Below, one piece after another: positions 43,259 through 51,471 of a DNA stretch of 57,945 nucleotides. The notes under the pieces are model-generated. The model saw only the letters and a list, made by a program, of their open reading frames with translations. It was not told where the DNA came from and made no database searches. Numbering within the stretch: position 1 is the stretch's first letter; each line of letters opens with the position of its first letter. Source of the stretch: Lachnospiraceae bacterium UBA3772 (lineage in GTDB: Bacteria; Bacillota; Clostridia; Lachnospirales; Lachnospiraceae); assembly GCA_002371025.1 (NCBI GenBank), contig DFFQ01000188.1:1-57945 (forward strand), in the 5' to 3' direction. A program made the translations under genes and the position numbers.

Positions 43259-44695
43259 TTAAATCTCATTATATAATCTTTCATAAATCTTAGCAGATTC
43301 AGCCCAGCTGTAGTTCTGATCCATAGCACGTTCAACAAGGCCTTTCCAAGCTTCTTTATTGTTATAATAAACTTCTTTAGAATAATTAAATGTATTAAGA
43401 AGTTCTCTTGCATCATAATTTGAGAAGGAGAATCCTGTTCCTGTTCCTTCATATTCATTATAAGGCACTACTGTATCCTTAAGTCCACCTGTCTCTCTTA
43501 CGATTGGAAGCGAACCATATCTAAGAGACATAAGCTGTGTAAGTCCACATGGCTCAAATCTTGATGGTACAAGGATGGTATCACAGCCTGCATACATAAG
43601 ATGTGATAATTCATCAGAGAAATAAATATTCGCTGATAACTTTGAAGGATGAATGCCCTGATAGTATCTGAACATATCTTCATATCTTGTCTCACCGGTG
43701 CCCAGTACAACAAACTGTGTGCCGTCTGTCATCATGTCATTCATGACACGGTCGATAAGATCAAGACCTTTCTGATCTGTAAGTCTTGATATAAGACCTA
43801 CCATGTAACAGTCAGGATCCACAGGAAGTCCAAGACGCTGCTGAAGAGCCATCTTGTTCTTCTTCTTTCCTTCTAATACATCTTTCTTTGTATAATTAGC
43901 TGCTATCTTATTATCCTTTGCAGGATTATATACATCATAATCAATACCATTTACAATTCCCCAGAGTGACTGCCATCTGGCACGAAGTAGTCCATCAAGT
44001 CCTTCACCATATTCCGGTGTCTGGATCTCATGTGCATAGGTATTTGATACTGTTGTTATCTTATCTGCATATACAAGACCACCCTTAAGCATTGATGCAT
44101 CCTTATGGAATTCCAGCTTATCTGCTGTAAATACATATGAAGGAAGTCCTGAATCTGCCTGAATTGTTTCAATATCCCATCTTCCCTGGAATCTAAGGTT
44201 ATGAATAGTCATAATAGACTTCATGCAGCTGAAAAATGGATTATTCTGAAACATTGTATTTAAATATACCGGAACAAGTCCTGCCTGCCAGTCATGGCAA
44301 TGAAGGATATCCGGCTGGAAGCCTACTGCTGGAAGTATTGATAAGGCTGCCTTACAGAAATAGCAATATTTCTCAATGTCCCATTTTACATCTCCATAAA
44401 TATTAAAGCCGCTGAAGTACTTTTCATTATCAATGAAATAAACCGGTACGCCTTCATATTCAAGGTACATAACTCCAACATATTCCTGTTTCCATCCCAG
44501 ATCCATCATGAAATGTGTGATGTATTTCATGTTGTTCTTATATTTCTCCGGAAGGCACATATATTTAGGCATTATGATCCTTACATCATATTCATTCTTA
44601 TTGAATTCCTTAGGTAAGGTTCCAACAACATCCGCAAGTCCACCTGTCTTGATAAATGGCACACATTCAGATGCAATATAGGCAATCTTTTTCAT
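43259..44695 (-). CDS. glgA: glycogen synthase
   Basis: A 478-residue ADP-glucose starch/glycogen synthase (GT5). KIAYIASECVPFIKTGGLADVVG holds the KTGGL nucleotide-sugar motif; the C-terminal part has VPSRFEPCGLTQLMSLRYGSLPIV. The start at ATG 44695 overlaps the stop of the kinase-like gene (ATGA), and AGGAGG lies upstream; codons before it belong to that gene. It builds alpha-1,4-glucan stores. No glgC or glgB is in the window. Confidence 0.95.
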   Translation of the reverse strand: MKKIAYIASECVPFIKTGGLADVVGTLPKEFNKNEYDVRIIMPKYMCLPEKYKNNMKYITHFMMDLGWKQEYVGVMYLEYEGVPVYFIDNEKYFSGFNIYGDVKWDIEKYCYFCKAALSILPAVGFQPDILHCHDWQAGLVPVYLNTMFQNNPFFSCMKSIMTIHNLRFQGRWDIETIQADSGLPSYVFTADKLEFHKDASMLKGGLVYADKITTVSNTYAHEIQTPEYGEGLDGLLRARWQSLWGIVNGIDYDVYNPAKDNKIAANYTKKDVLEGKKKNKMALQQRLGLPVDPDCYMVGLISRLTDQKGLDLIDRVMNDMMTDGTQFVVLGTGETRYEDMFRYYQGIHPSKLSANIYFSDELSHLMYAGCDTILVPSRFEPCGLTQLMSLRYGSLPIVRETGGLKDTVVPYNEYEGTGTGFSFSNYDARELLNTFNYSKEVYYNNKEAWKGLVERAMDQNYSWAESAKIYERLYNEI

Positions 44696-45333
44696 ATAGT
44701 AACTTCCTCCTGCTTCACTTTTATCATCTTCTTTATCATATCGATGCACCCCTGAATTCCAAGTTTGTAGGAATTAAGTGAAAGATCATACTGTGTAACG
44801 TCTCTCCAGTCTTCGCCGGTATAATAATGATAATAATCCTGCTTCTTCTGATCAACTGACTGAATATATGATTCCAGTTCCTTATCAGTCATGTTATGAA
44901 CTGAAGATGCTCTTTTGATTCTAAATTCCATAGGTGCGTGTATGAATACGCTGAGCACATCCGGTCTATCCTTTAAAATGTAATTTGAAGATCTTCCTAC
45001 TATTACGCAGCTTTCTCTATCTGCCAGTTCTCTTATTATTTCTGACTGATACTCATAAAGATTCTTCATAACCACAAGATCCTGTCCAAACTCAGGAAGG
45101 TCTTCGTCAGGATGGCTGTCATATTTTTCTTTTGCAATGGTAAACAGTGCTGTTCCTTTAATTCTTGAATCATGCGCTACCAGATCTGAGTGCATACTCT
45201 CATTGGTTGATACAAGACGAAACATTTCACTGTCATAGCAGTTAATCCCCAATTCTTCTGCCAGTCTCTTACCAATCTTAAGACCGCCTGTTCCATACTG
45301 TCTTGCAATAGTAACAATGATCTTATTTCCCAT
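44692..45333 (-). CDS. cytidylate-kinase-like family protein
   Basis: A 213-residue P-loop kinase-like protein of the AAA_26 type. The P-loop region is ITVTIARQYGTGGLKIGKRLAEELG-like (IARQYGTGGLKIGKRL, residues 9-24), and VIVGRSSNYIL is the Walker B-like strand. Members resemble CMP kinase but their substrate is generally not known. ATG 45333 has GGAGGAGG upstream. It lies 14 bp after the racemase and is coupled to glgA by a 4-base overlap, so the three genes form one operon. Confidence 0.85.
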   Translation of the reverse strand: MGNKIIVTIARQYGTGGLKIGKRLAEELGINCYDSEMFRLVSTNESMHSDLVAHDSRIKGTALFTIAKEKYDSHPDEDLPEFGQDLVVMKNLYEYQSEIIRELADRESCVIVGRSSNYILKDRPDVLSVFIHAPMEFRIKRASSVHNMTDKELESYIQSVDQKKQDYYHYYTGEDWRDVTQYDLSLNSYKLGIQGCIDMIKKMIKVKQEEVTI

Positions 45334-45347
45334 ACTGACTCCTCCTC

Positions 45348-46058
45348 CTAATCCAGATATTTTCCTCCGCATTTCTCAATACATGCTTTAGTTAGGCAAT
45401 CCATGGCGTCGATATAATAATCACCATTCAGACTATAATTAATGGCAAATACAGAAAGTTCTGTACATGCAAGTATCACAGCTTCACATCCCGCTTTCTT
45501 TAAAGAAGAAACTACTTTGCTGAACTGATGCTTATTACCTTTTTCGCCACGTTTTATCTGATCATAGATTAAAGACATAACAAACTTCTGCATTTCCTCA
45601 TTAGGATATACTGCTTCAATGCCAAGTTTGTTTAATTCTTTCTTATACAGGTCGCTTCGAAGGGTTCCATCAGTTGCCATAATGCCAACTTTCTTTAAAC
45701 CTTTCTCTTTAACCTGTTTTGCGGTTTCTTCTATCATATTAATGAAACCGTCATCCATTTTCTCTTTAAATTCTTTTGCGAAATAATGTGATGTGTTGCA
45801 AGGAACTGCAAGATATTTACATCCTGCATTTTTAAGCATTTCAATATCTTTTTCCAACACATCCAAAAGATAATCTTCCTTTCCCTCCAGGATATATTTT
45901 GTTCTGTCCGGAATTTCTGCATGTGAATAAATAAGGATATTAATATGATCCTGATCACATGTAACCTCTGTGTTATCGATTATTTTCTTATAGAGTACTG
46001 ATGTTGCTTCTGGCCCCATTCCCCCTAAAATTCCGAGCATTGATTTAGTTTGTGTCAT
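45348..46058 (-). CDS. aspartate/glutamate racemase family protein
   Basis: A 236-residue cofactor-independent racemase. MLGILGGMGPEATSVLYKKII is the N-terminal signature; the two catalytic cysteines are in VPCNTSHYF (about 83) and ILACTELSVF (about 197). Members racemise aspartate, glutamate or broad amino acids. The motif set is closest to the YgeA/RacX/RacD group rather than MurI. It is divergent from an ATP-grasp ligase and a MurE-like gene, which suggests supply of a D-amino acid, possibly D-aspartate, for the wall (inference). Confidence 0.88.
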   Translation of the reverse strand: MTQTKSMLGILGGMGPEATSVLYKKIIDNTEVTCDQDHINILIYSHAEIPDRTKYILEGKEDYLLDVLEKDIEMLKNAGCKYLAVPCNTSHYFAKEFKEKMDDGFINMIEETAKQVKEKGLKKVGIMATDGTLRSDLYKKELNKLGIEAVYPNEEMQKFVMSLIYDQIKRGEKGNKHQFSKVVSSLKKAGCEAVILACTELSVFAINYSLNGDYYIDAMDCLTKACIEKCGGKYLD

Positions 46059-46265
46059 GTTTATTTCCTATCCAGTCTTAAAAAATCTACTGCAGCATTC
46101 TCCCTTCAATGTTGCAGAACTGTATAACAAGTATATCATATTTCAGATTAGAACTATACCTTCTTTTTAATTTCTTAACTATTTCTTTATATTTCTTTTT
46201 CTTTTCTATTTTCATTTAAAGTGATATACTTCTCTAGGATTATTTAATTAAGGGAGATTAAATAT

Positions 46266-47477
46266 ATGCAATTTAAGGACCAGCCATTTATTCCTATGCT
46301 GTTTGGCGGTGATATAAATACTTACAGCGTAGCAAGGGCATTTTATGAGGAATATGGGATAAGATCATTTGTTTTTGGTAAATATCCTACCGGACCAAGT
46401 TACGGCAGTAAGATCATTTCCTACCATGCAAATGTTAAAATTGACACAGATGATTATTTTATGAAGGTGGTAAAGAAGTTCTGCAGCCTTCACAGCGACA
46501 AGAAAGTGATCACAATTGGATGTGGTGATTCATACGTGGCACTTCTTAGCCGTCACAAGGATGAACTTCCAAAAAATGCGATTGCACCTTATATAGATTT
46601 TGAGCTTATGGATAAGCTCCAGCAGAAGGAACTCTTCTATAGTCTTTGTGACAAATATGGTATTGATTATCCTGATACCTATATTTATAAGAAGGGTATG
46701 GATCCAAATGCTGCTCTTCCATTTAAGTTCCCGGTAATTCTTAAGCCATCTAATGGTATCAATTACTGGATGCATGAATTTCCTACTCAGGAAAAAGTAT
46801 ATACAATAAGAGATCAGGAAAATCTTGTTAAGGTAATAAATGACATTTACGGTGCAGGATATGAAGATTCACTTATCATTCAGGATATGATTCCTGGAAA
46901 TGATGAATATATGCGTGTTCTTACTTCATATTCAGATCACTTTGGCACAGTAAGAATGATGTGTCTCGGTCACGTTCTTCTTGAGGAACATACACCACAT
47001 GGTAAGGGCAATCATGCGGTAATAATAACAGAACCTTGTGAAGCTCTTACAGAAAAGGTAAGAAAGCTCCTTGAAGAACTCCACTATGTTGGATATTCAA
47101 ACTTTGACATTAAGTATGACCGCCGTGATGGCAAATATAAATTCTTCGAAATTAACACTCGTCAGGGCCGTTCAAATTTCTATGTAACAGGTTCAGGATT
47201 TAATGTTGCCAAGTACATTGTAGAAGAATATATCTACGATAATCTTCTTCCATTTACAACAGCTAAAGAAGAACACCTCTGGCTTGTTGTTCCAAAAGCA
47301 GTTGCTAAAAAATATGTCTACGAGGAAGAAAATCTTAAGAAATTAAAAAAACTTATCAAAGAAAAGAAATATGTTAACCCTATCTTCTTAAAGGGCGATA
47401 ACAGGATTAACCGTACACTTCGTATGTTAAAGCTTCATTTCAGCCACTTTGAAAAGTTTAAGACCTATTATAACTAA
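46266..47477 (+). CDS. ATP-grasp amino-acid ligase, D-aspartate-ligase-like
   Basis: A 403-residue ATP-grasp protein. The N-terminal region FIPMLFGGDINTYSVARAFYEEYG (residues 8-31) resembles the start of D-aspartate ligases (Aslfm/AslA) that add D-Asp to the peptidoglycan stem lysine. The ATP-grasp core includes FPVILKPSNGINYW (about 157-170), IIQDMIPGNDEYMRV, and FFEINTRQGRSNFYV (metal-binding Glu and Asn near 295-300). The C-terminal 80 residues are basic. GGGAG precedes the ATG. A short gap (13 bp to the next ATG) couples it to the MurE-like gene. The exact substrate is not proven. Confidence 0.78.
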   Translation: MQFKDQPFIPMLFGGDINTYSVARAFYEEYGIRSFVFGKYPTGPSYGSKIISYHANVKIDTDDYFMKVVKKFCSLHSDKKVITIGCGDSYVALLSRHKDELPKNAIAPYIDFELMDKLQQKELFYSLCDKYGIDYPDTYIYKKGMDPNAALPFKFPVILKPSNGINYWMHEFPTQEKVYTIRDQENLVKVINDIYGAGYEDSLIIQDMIPGNDEYMRVLTSYSDHFGTVRMMCLGHVLLEEHTPHGKGNHAVIITEPCEALTEKVRKLLEELHYVGYSNFDIKYDRRDGKYKFFEINTRQGRSNFYVTGSGFNVAKYIVEEYIYDNLLPFTTAKEEHLWLVVPKAVAKKYVYEEENLKKLKKLIKEKKYVNPIFLKGDNRINRTLRMLKLHFSHFEKFKTYYN

Positions 47478-47490
47478 GCGGAGGCAATGT

Positions 47491-49002
47491 ATGAAAACAT
47501 ACACTCTCGAAGCCTATAAGGACCTGATGAAGGACGTATCACTCCTCACAGATTGTGATCTTAAGCAGGCTGCAAACGATGAAATCACAAATCTCACCTA
47601 TGATTCAAATGAAGTTACTCCTGGTACTCTCTTTATCTGTAAAGGTGTTACATTTAAAGAAGAATATCTTAAAGCTGCTCTTTCAAAAGGAGCTGTGGGA
47701 TATATCAGTGCTGTAAAGTATGATGTTGATGCACCATTTATCCTTGTATCTGATATAAGAAAGGCTATGCCTTATCTTGCCGAAATGTTTTTTAATGCTC
47801 CTGCAGAAAAGCTTAAACTTACAGGAATCACTGGTACTAAGGGTAAGTCAACAACTGCATACTATATTAAAGCGATAATTGATGATTATTTAAAGGATAT
47901 TGAGAAGCCTGAAAGTGCCATTATCTCTTCTATCGATGTTTATGATGGTAAGACTCTTAAAGAATCACATATTACAACTCCTGAAACTGTTGAGTTGATG
48001 CGTCATTTCCAGAATGCCATTGATTCCGGCATTGAATATCTTGAGATGGAAGTATCATCTCAGGCATTAAAGTATGACCGCGTAAATCAGGTTCAGTTTG
48101 ATGTAGGAATCTTCATGAATATTTCTGAGGACCACATCAGTGCTATCGAACATCCTACATTTGAGGATTATTTTGAATCAAAGTTAAGAATCTTTGCTCA
48201 GACTGATACTGCGATAATCAACGTGGATTCTGATCATTATGACAGAATTCTTGAAGCATCAAAGGCCGCTAAACGTGTCATCACTTTCGGTACAAAACCT
48301 GATGCTGATGTATATGGTTCACATATCAGAAAAGTTGGAAATGAGATCCGTTTCAGAGTGCATACCGATAAATTTGATCACGATTTTGCACTTACAATGC
48401 CGGGACTTTTCAATGTTGAAAATGCTCTCGCTGCTGTTGCCTGTGCCTATGTTTATGATATTCCTGTATGCTATATCGAGTCAGGGCTTCGTCGTGCCAG
48501 ATCAAAAGGCCGCATGGAGTGTTATATGAGTAAAGATAACAGAATGATCGCTGTTGTTGACTACGCTCATAACAAGCTTTCATTTGAAAAGCTCTTCGGA
48601 TCAACCAGGGAAGAATATCCTGATTATGATATTGTTTCTATATTTGGATGTCCTGGTAAGAAAGCCCAGCTTCGCCGTGAGCATCTTGGAACCATTGCAG
48701 GAATGTACGCAAACAAGGTCTATCTTGTAGCCGAAGATCCGGGAGAAGAACCTTATATTGATATTTCAAAGGATATAGCACAGTATGTGGAAGCTCAGAA
48801 CTGCCCTTATGAAATGATTGAGGACAGAGGAACTGCAATTGAAAAAGCTATCCTTTCAGCTGAGAATAAAACCGTATTCCTTATCACTGGTAAGGGTGAA
48901 GAAACCCGCCAGAAATACGGCAGAGAATATTTAGATTATCCATCTGACGTAGAACTCACATTACGAGCTCTCCAGATTTACGATCAAATCCATACAAGTT
49001 AA
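47491..49002 (+). CDS. MurE-like UDP-N-acetylmuramyl-tripeptide synthetase / Mur ligase
   Basis: A 503-residue Mur ligase with all three domains: N-terminal UDP-binding (1-108), central ATPase with GITGTKGKST (112-121) and the carbamylated-lysine candidate in YFESKLRIF (Lys231), and C-terminal domain with DYAH (357-360) and ITGKGEE (465-471). Where meso-DAP-adding MurE enzymes carry DNPR, this one has AEDPGEEP (414-421), more like Lys-type MurE sequences. It may therefore add lysine, ornithine or another residue (inference), or be a second MurE. The ATG at 47491 follows GGAGG. It is co-transcribed with the ATP-grasp ligase. Confidence 0.83.
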   Translation: MKTYTLEAYKDLMKDVSLLTDCDLKQAANDEITNLTYDSNEVTPGTLFICKGVTFKEEYLKAALSKGAVGYISAVKYDVDAPFILVSDIRKAMPYLAEMFFNAPAEKLKLTGITGTKGKSTTAYYIKAIIDDYLKDIEKPESAIISSIDVYDGKTLKESHITTPETVELMRHFQNAIDSGIEYLEMEVSSQALKYDRVNQVQFDVGIFMNISEDHISAIEHPTFEDYFESKLRIFAQTDTAIINVDSDHYDRILEASKAAKRVITFGTKPDADVYGSHIRKVGNEIRFRVHTDKFDHDFALTMPGLFNVENALAAVACAYVYDIPVCYIESGLRRARSKGRMECYMSKDNRMIAVVDYAHNKLSFEKLFGSTREEYPDYDIVSIFGCPGKKAQLRREHLGTIAGMYANKVYLVAEDPGEEPYIDISKDIAQYVEAQNCPYEMIEDRGTAIEKAILSAENKTVFLITGKGEETRQKYGREYLDYPSDVELTLRALQIYDQIHTS

Positions 49003-49052
49003 CATAAAAATGGACCATAGTCCCGGGGGCTATGGTCCATTTTTATGTTAAC
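48998..49052. terminator. 23-bp-stem bidirectional terminator after the MurE-like gene
   Basis: A perfect 23-bp inverted repeat (48998-49020 and 49030-49052) around the loop TCCCGGGGG. The MurE-like stop codon (49000-49002) lies inside the left arm. The GC core GGACCATAG is flanked by A5 and T5, so it can stop transcription in both directions. Confidence 0.92.
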
Positions 49053-49064
49053 CAATGAAATAAA

Positions 49065-49090
49065 AAACGCAGGAAAAATTCCTGCGTTTT
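49065..49090 (-). terminator. intrinsic terminator after the pilin-like gene
   Basis: AAAACGCAGGAA, loop AA, TTCCTGCGTTTT, followed on the minus strand by TTTATTTC; immediately after the pilin-like stop (49095). Confidence 0.85.
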
Positions 49091-49094
49091 GGAT

Positions 49095-49691
49095 TTACTG
49101 ATTTGGCCACTGGAACTCGTAGCACTCGCCTTCGTTCCAACCGAAATTCTGCTTTGGAGCGTCGAGTCCTGCATGCTGAGGTATATACTGACCTGTAAAT
49201 GCCTGGTTACTGCTAACATGACCAGTTGGTACTACTGCATAGCATCCTTTACCAGCTGCGTTAAATGTAACAATGTAGCATTCTGCACTCTGCTTTACAT
49301 TGATAAGGTGAAGTCCATATCCATGTCTTGTAAGCATCTTTACGAAATTCTTCTCTGATTCGGCAATATCCTTATCATTAAAGAACTTTGCTGCTACTTC
49401 AGGATCAGTCATCTCTGTTCCATTCTTAAATGTGCGTACTTCATTGCGTGTTCCATCACGGTAAATAATGATCTCAACAACTACATCATCTGGAAGTGAA
49501 ATCTCCTCATCGTTAAGAGCATTCATAAAGCTGTTGAACACTCCTCTCGCATTGTCGATATCAACAGATGCACGAGCCTTGTTGATATACCTGATCAGAA
49601 CTGGTGCAAGCGCCGCTGCAAGAACCGCCATAATTCCTATAACTATAAGCAGTTCGATCAGCGAGAAACCCACATTCTTTTTGTTTTTCAT
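49095..49691 (-). CDS. type IV pilin-like / pseudopilin protein
   Basis: A 198-residue protein with a class III signal sequence: MKNKKNVGFSLIELLIVIG, that is, a short basic leader, Gly8 before the cleavage point, Phe at +1 and Glu at +5, followed by one hydrophobic helix (to about residue 32) and a soluble C-terminal domain with one or two cysteines. This is the form of type IV pilins, competence ComG and type II-like pseudopilins. No pilT, pilB, comG or prepilin peptidase gene is in the window, so it stands alone between two terminators. It probably is processed by a peptidase encoded elsewhere. Confidence 0.86.
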   Translation of the reverse strand: MKNKKNVGFSLIELLIVIGIMAVLAAALAPVLIRYINKARASVDIDNARGVFNSFMNALNDEEISLPDDVVVEIIIYRDGTRNEVRTFKNGTEMTDPEVAAKFFNDKDIAESEKNFVKMLTRHGYGLHLINVKQSAECYIVTFNAAGKGCYAVVPTGHVSSNQAFTGQYIPQHAGLDAPKQNFGWNEGECYEFQWPNQ

Positions 49692-49739
49692 AGGTATTCT
49701 CCTTATAAAGTTTTTTCATCCCTCTCACCGGATAATAGC

Positions 49740-49767
49740 ATTATAGCACCAAAAAAAAATAAAGCAA
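49740..49767 (-). promoter_or_regulatory. promoter of the pilin-like gene
   Basis: Minus strand: -35 TTGCTT (49762-49767), a 16-bp spacer, -10 TATAAT (49740-49745) with an extended TGC. The 40-base leader carries GTGAGAGGGATGAAAAAAC, similar to sequence in the 26.3-26.6 kb repeats. Confidence 0.7.
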
Positions 49768-49782
49768 CCTAAAATCAAAAAA

Positions 49783-49812
49783 AGCACACAATTTACACTG
49801 TGTGCTTTTGTG
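49783..49812 (-). terminator. intrinsic terminator after yebC
   Basis: AAAAGCACACA, an 8-base loop, TGTGTGCTTTT, then TTT on the minus strand, about 75 bp after the yebC stop and before the pilin promoter. Confidence 0.88.
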
Positions 49813-49886
49813 AAATATCACCAAATTCAAATTTAAAATGTGACCTTAACTATCGCATGATGAGTTATCATGTTCATCTGAATTAT

Positions 49887-50624
49887 TTAGATTTCTGCAT
49901 CATCCCAGTTTGTATAAACATCCTGTACGTCATCATCATCTTCAAGAAGATCAATGATTCTCTGAATCTTCTTTCTTGCATCAGGATCATCAACTGTTAC
50001 ATAGTTCTGTGGAAGCATTGTAACGTCAGCTGAGATCATAGGAACATTTGCAGCTTCAAGAGCTTCACGAACTGCTGAGAAATCTTCAGGTGAAGTGATG
50101 ATTTCATATGAATCTTCTTCTTCTGAGAAATCTTCTGCACCTGCATCAAGTGCAACCATCATAAGATCATCTGCTGTTCCTTCATACTCTTCCTTATCTA
50201 CGATGATCTGACCCTTCTCATCGAACATATATGATACGCATCCTGTTGTACCAACGTTTCCGTCACCCTTTGTAAATGCTGAACGAACGTTTGAAGCTGT
50301 ACGGTTCTTATTATCTGTAAGTGTCTTTACGATGATAGCTGTACCTGCTGGGCCATATCCTTCATATGTGTTGTAAACATAGTTAACATTTGCGCCTTCA
50401 CCAGCAGCTTTCTTGATACCACGAGCGATAGTATCATTTGGCATGTTAGCAGCTTTTGCCTTAGCAATAACATCACGAAGCTTTGAATTGTTTTCTGGAT
50501 CTGGTCCGCCTTCTCTAACTGCTACTACAATAAGTCTTCCGATCTGTGTAAAAGCCTTACCCTTAGCTGCATCGTTCTTTTCCTTCTTATGCTTAATGTT
50601 TGCAAATTTTGAATGTCCTGACAT
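49887..50624 (-). CDS. yebC: YebC/PmpR/TACO1-family protein
   Basis: A 245-residue protein of the usual family length: MSGHSKFANIKHKKEKNDAAKGK at the start, the central acidic domain with ADDLMMVALDAGAEDF, and LLEDDDDVQDVYTNW at the end. YebC-type proteins have been described as DNA-binding regulators and more recently as translation factors that relieve ribosome stalling at proline stretches. It follows the CorC-type gene by 18 bp. Confidence 0.95.
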   Translation of the reverse strand: MSGHSKFANIKHKKEKNDAAKGKAFTQIGRLIVVAVREGGPDPENNSKLRDVIAKAKAANMPNDTIARGIKKAAGEGANVNYVYNTYEGYGPAGTAIIVKTLTDNKNRTASNVRSAFTKGDGNVGTTGCVSYMFDEKGQIIVDKEEYEGTADDLMMVALDAGAEDFSEEEDSYEIITSPEDFSAVREALEAANVPMISADVTMLPQNYVTVDDPDARKKIQRIIDLLEDDDDVQDVYTNWDDAEI

Positions 50625-50642
50625 ATTTATTACTCCTTATAA

Positions 50643-51461
50643 TTAATTAACATTTTCATCTGCCTCTGATTCTTCTTCCGGCAGTTTCTTTATCTTAACG
50701 GATGTTATCATGTTGTCCTTCATTTCAAGTGGGACAAAGCTGTATCCGCCATATTTGATTTCAATTTCCTCACTGTCCTGAGGAAGATGCCCAAGGCTGT
50801 AAAGCATGAATCCATTAACTGTCTCGATATCCTCTTCCGGAAATTCTACGTCTGTCAAAATTTCCGTAAGGTCATTTAATGTCATCTGCCCGTCAACTAT
50901 ATATCCTTCATCAGGTGCCTGCTGAACGTCATTTTCTGGTGTGTCATGTTCATCCTGAATATCACCAACGATCTCTTCAAGCACATCTTCCAATGTGACA
51001 AGGCCGTCTGTCTGACCATATTCATCGATTATAACTGCCATATGAATCTTGCGACGCTGCATTGCTTTAAGAAGCTTTGAAATGAGCATCGTAGGATGTA
51101 TCAGCATGGCCTCTTCTGTCACAGTACTTACTTCCTTTGAAGGATCCTTCAAATAAGCTGCAACAAGGTCTTTTAAATGAACCGTGCCAACTATATTATC
51201 AATATCTTCATCATATACCGGATATCTTGAATAATTACTTGAAAGCACTTCCGGCAATGCATCAAGAATCTTCATATTCTTATCTAGCGCAAAGATTTTA
51301 TTTCTGCTTGTCATAATATCTCTGGCGTATTTATCATCAAAATCCAGGATATTTGAAATCATCTCTGCTTCATTTTCGTGGATGTACCCCTTATCGTGGC
51401 CTTCTTCCACTATGGAAAGTATCTCTTCTTCGACCTTTTCCTCTTCTTTTTTCTTAAACAT
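50643..51461 (-). CDS. CBS-domain/CorC_HlyC transporter-associated protein without membrane domain
   Basis: A 272-residue protein. A short acidic N terminus is followed by two CBS domains (about 45-180; SRYPVYDEDIDNIVGTVHLKDL and MAVIIDEYGQTDGLVTLEDVLEEIVGDI) and a CorC_HlyC domain (about 190-265, YIVDGQMTLNDLTEIL). Full-length hemolysin-family Mg/Co exporters carry an N-terminal DUF21 membrane domain; that domain is absent here, as in CorC. It may act as a cytoplasmic partner of an ion transporter. Confidence 0.9.
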   Translation of the reverse strand: MFKKKEEEKVEEEILSIVEEGHDKGYIHENEAEMISNILDFDDKYARDIMTSRNKIFALDKNMKILDALPEVLSSNYSRYPVYDEDIDNIVGTVHLKDLVAAYLKDPSKEVSTVTEEAMLIHPTMLISKLLKAMQRRKIHMAVIIDEYGQTDGLVTLEDVLEEIVGDIQDEHDTPENDVQQAPDEGYIVDGQMTLNDLTEILTDVEFPEEDIETVNGFMLYSLGHLPQDSEEIEIKYGGYSFVPLEMKDNMITSVKIKKLPEEESEADENVN

Positions 51462-51471
51462 AATCCTCCGA

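Noticed and set aside
49692..49730. A leader peptide frame starting ATGAAAAAACTTTATAAG before the pilin-like gene
   Set aside because: It runs out of frame into the pilin gene without a spaced ribosome-binding site; the sequence is better explained as leader.
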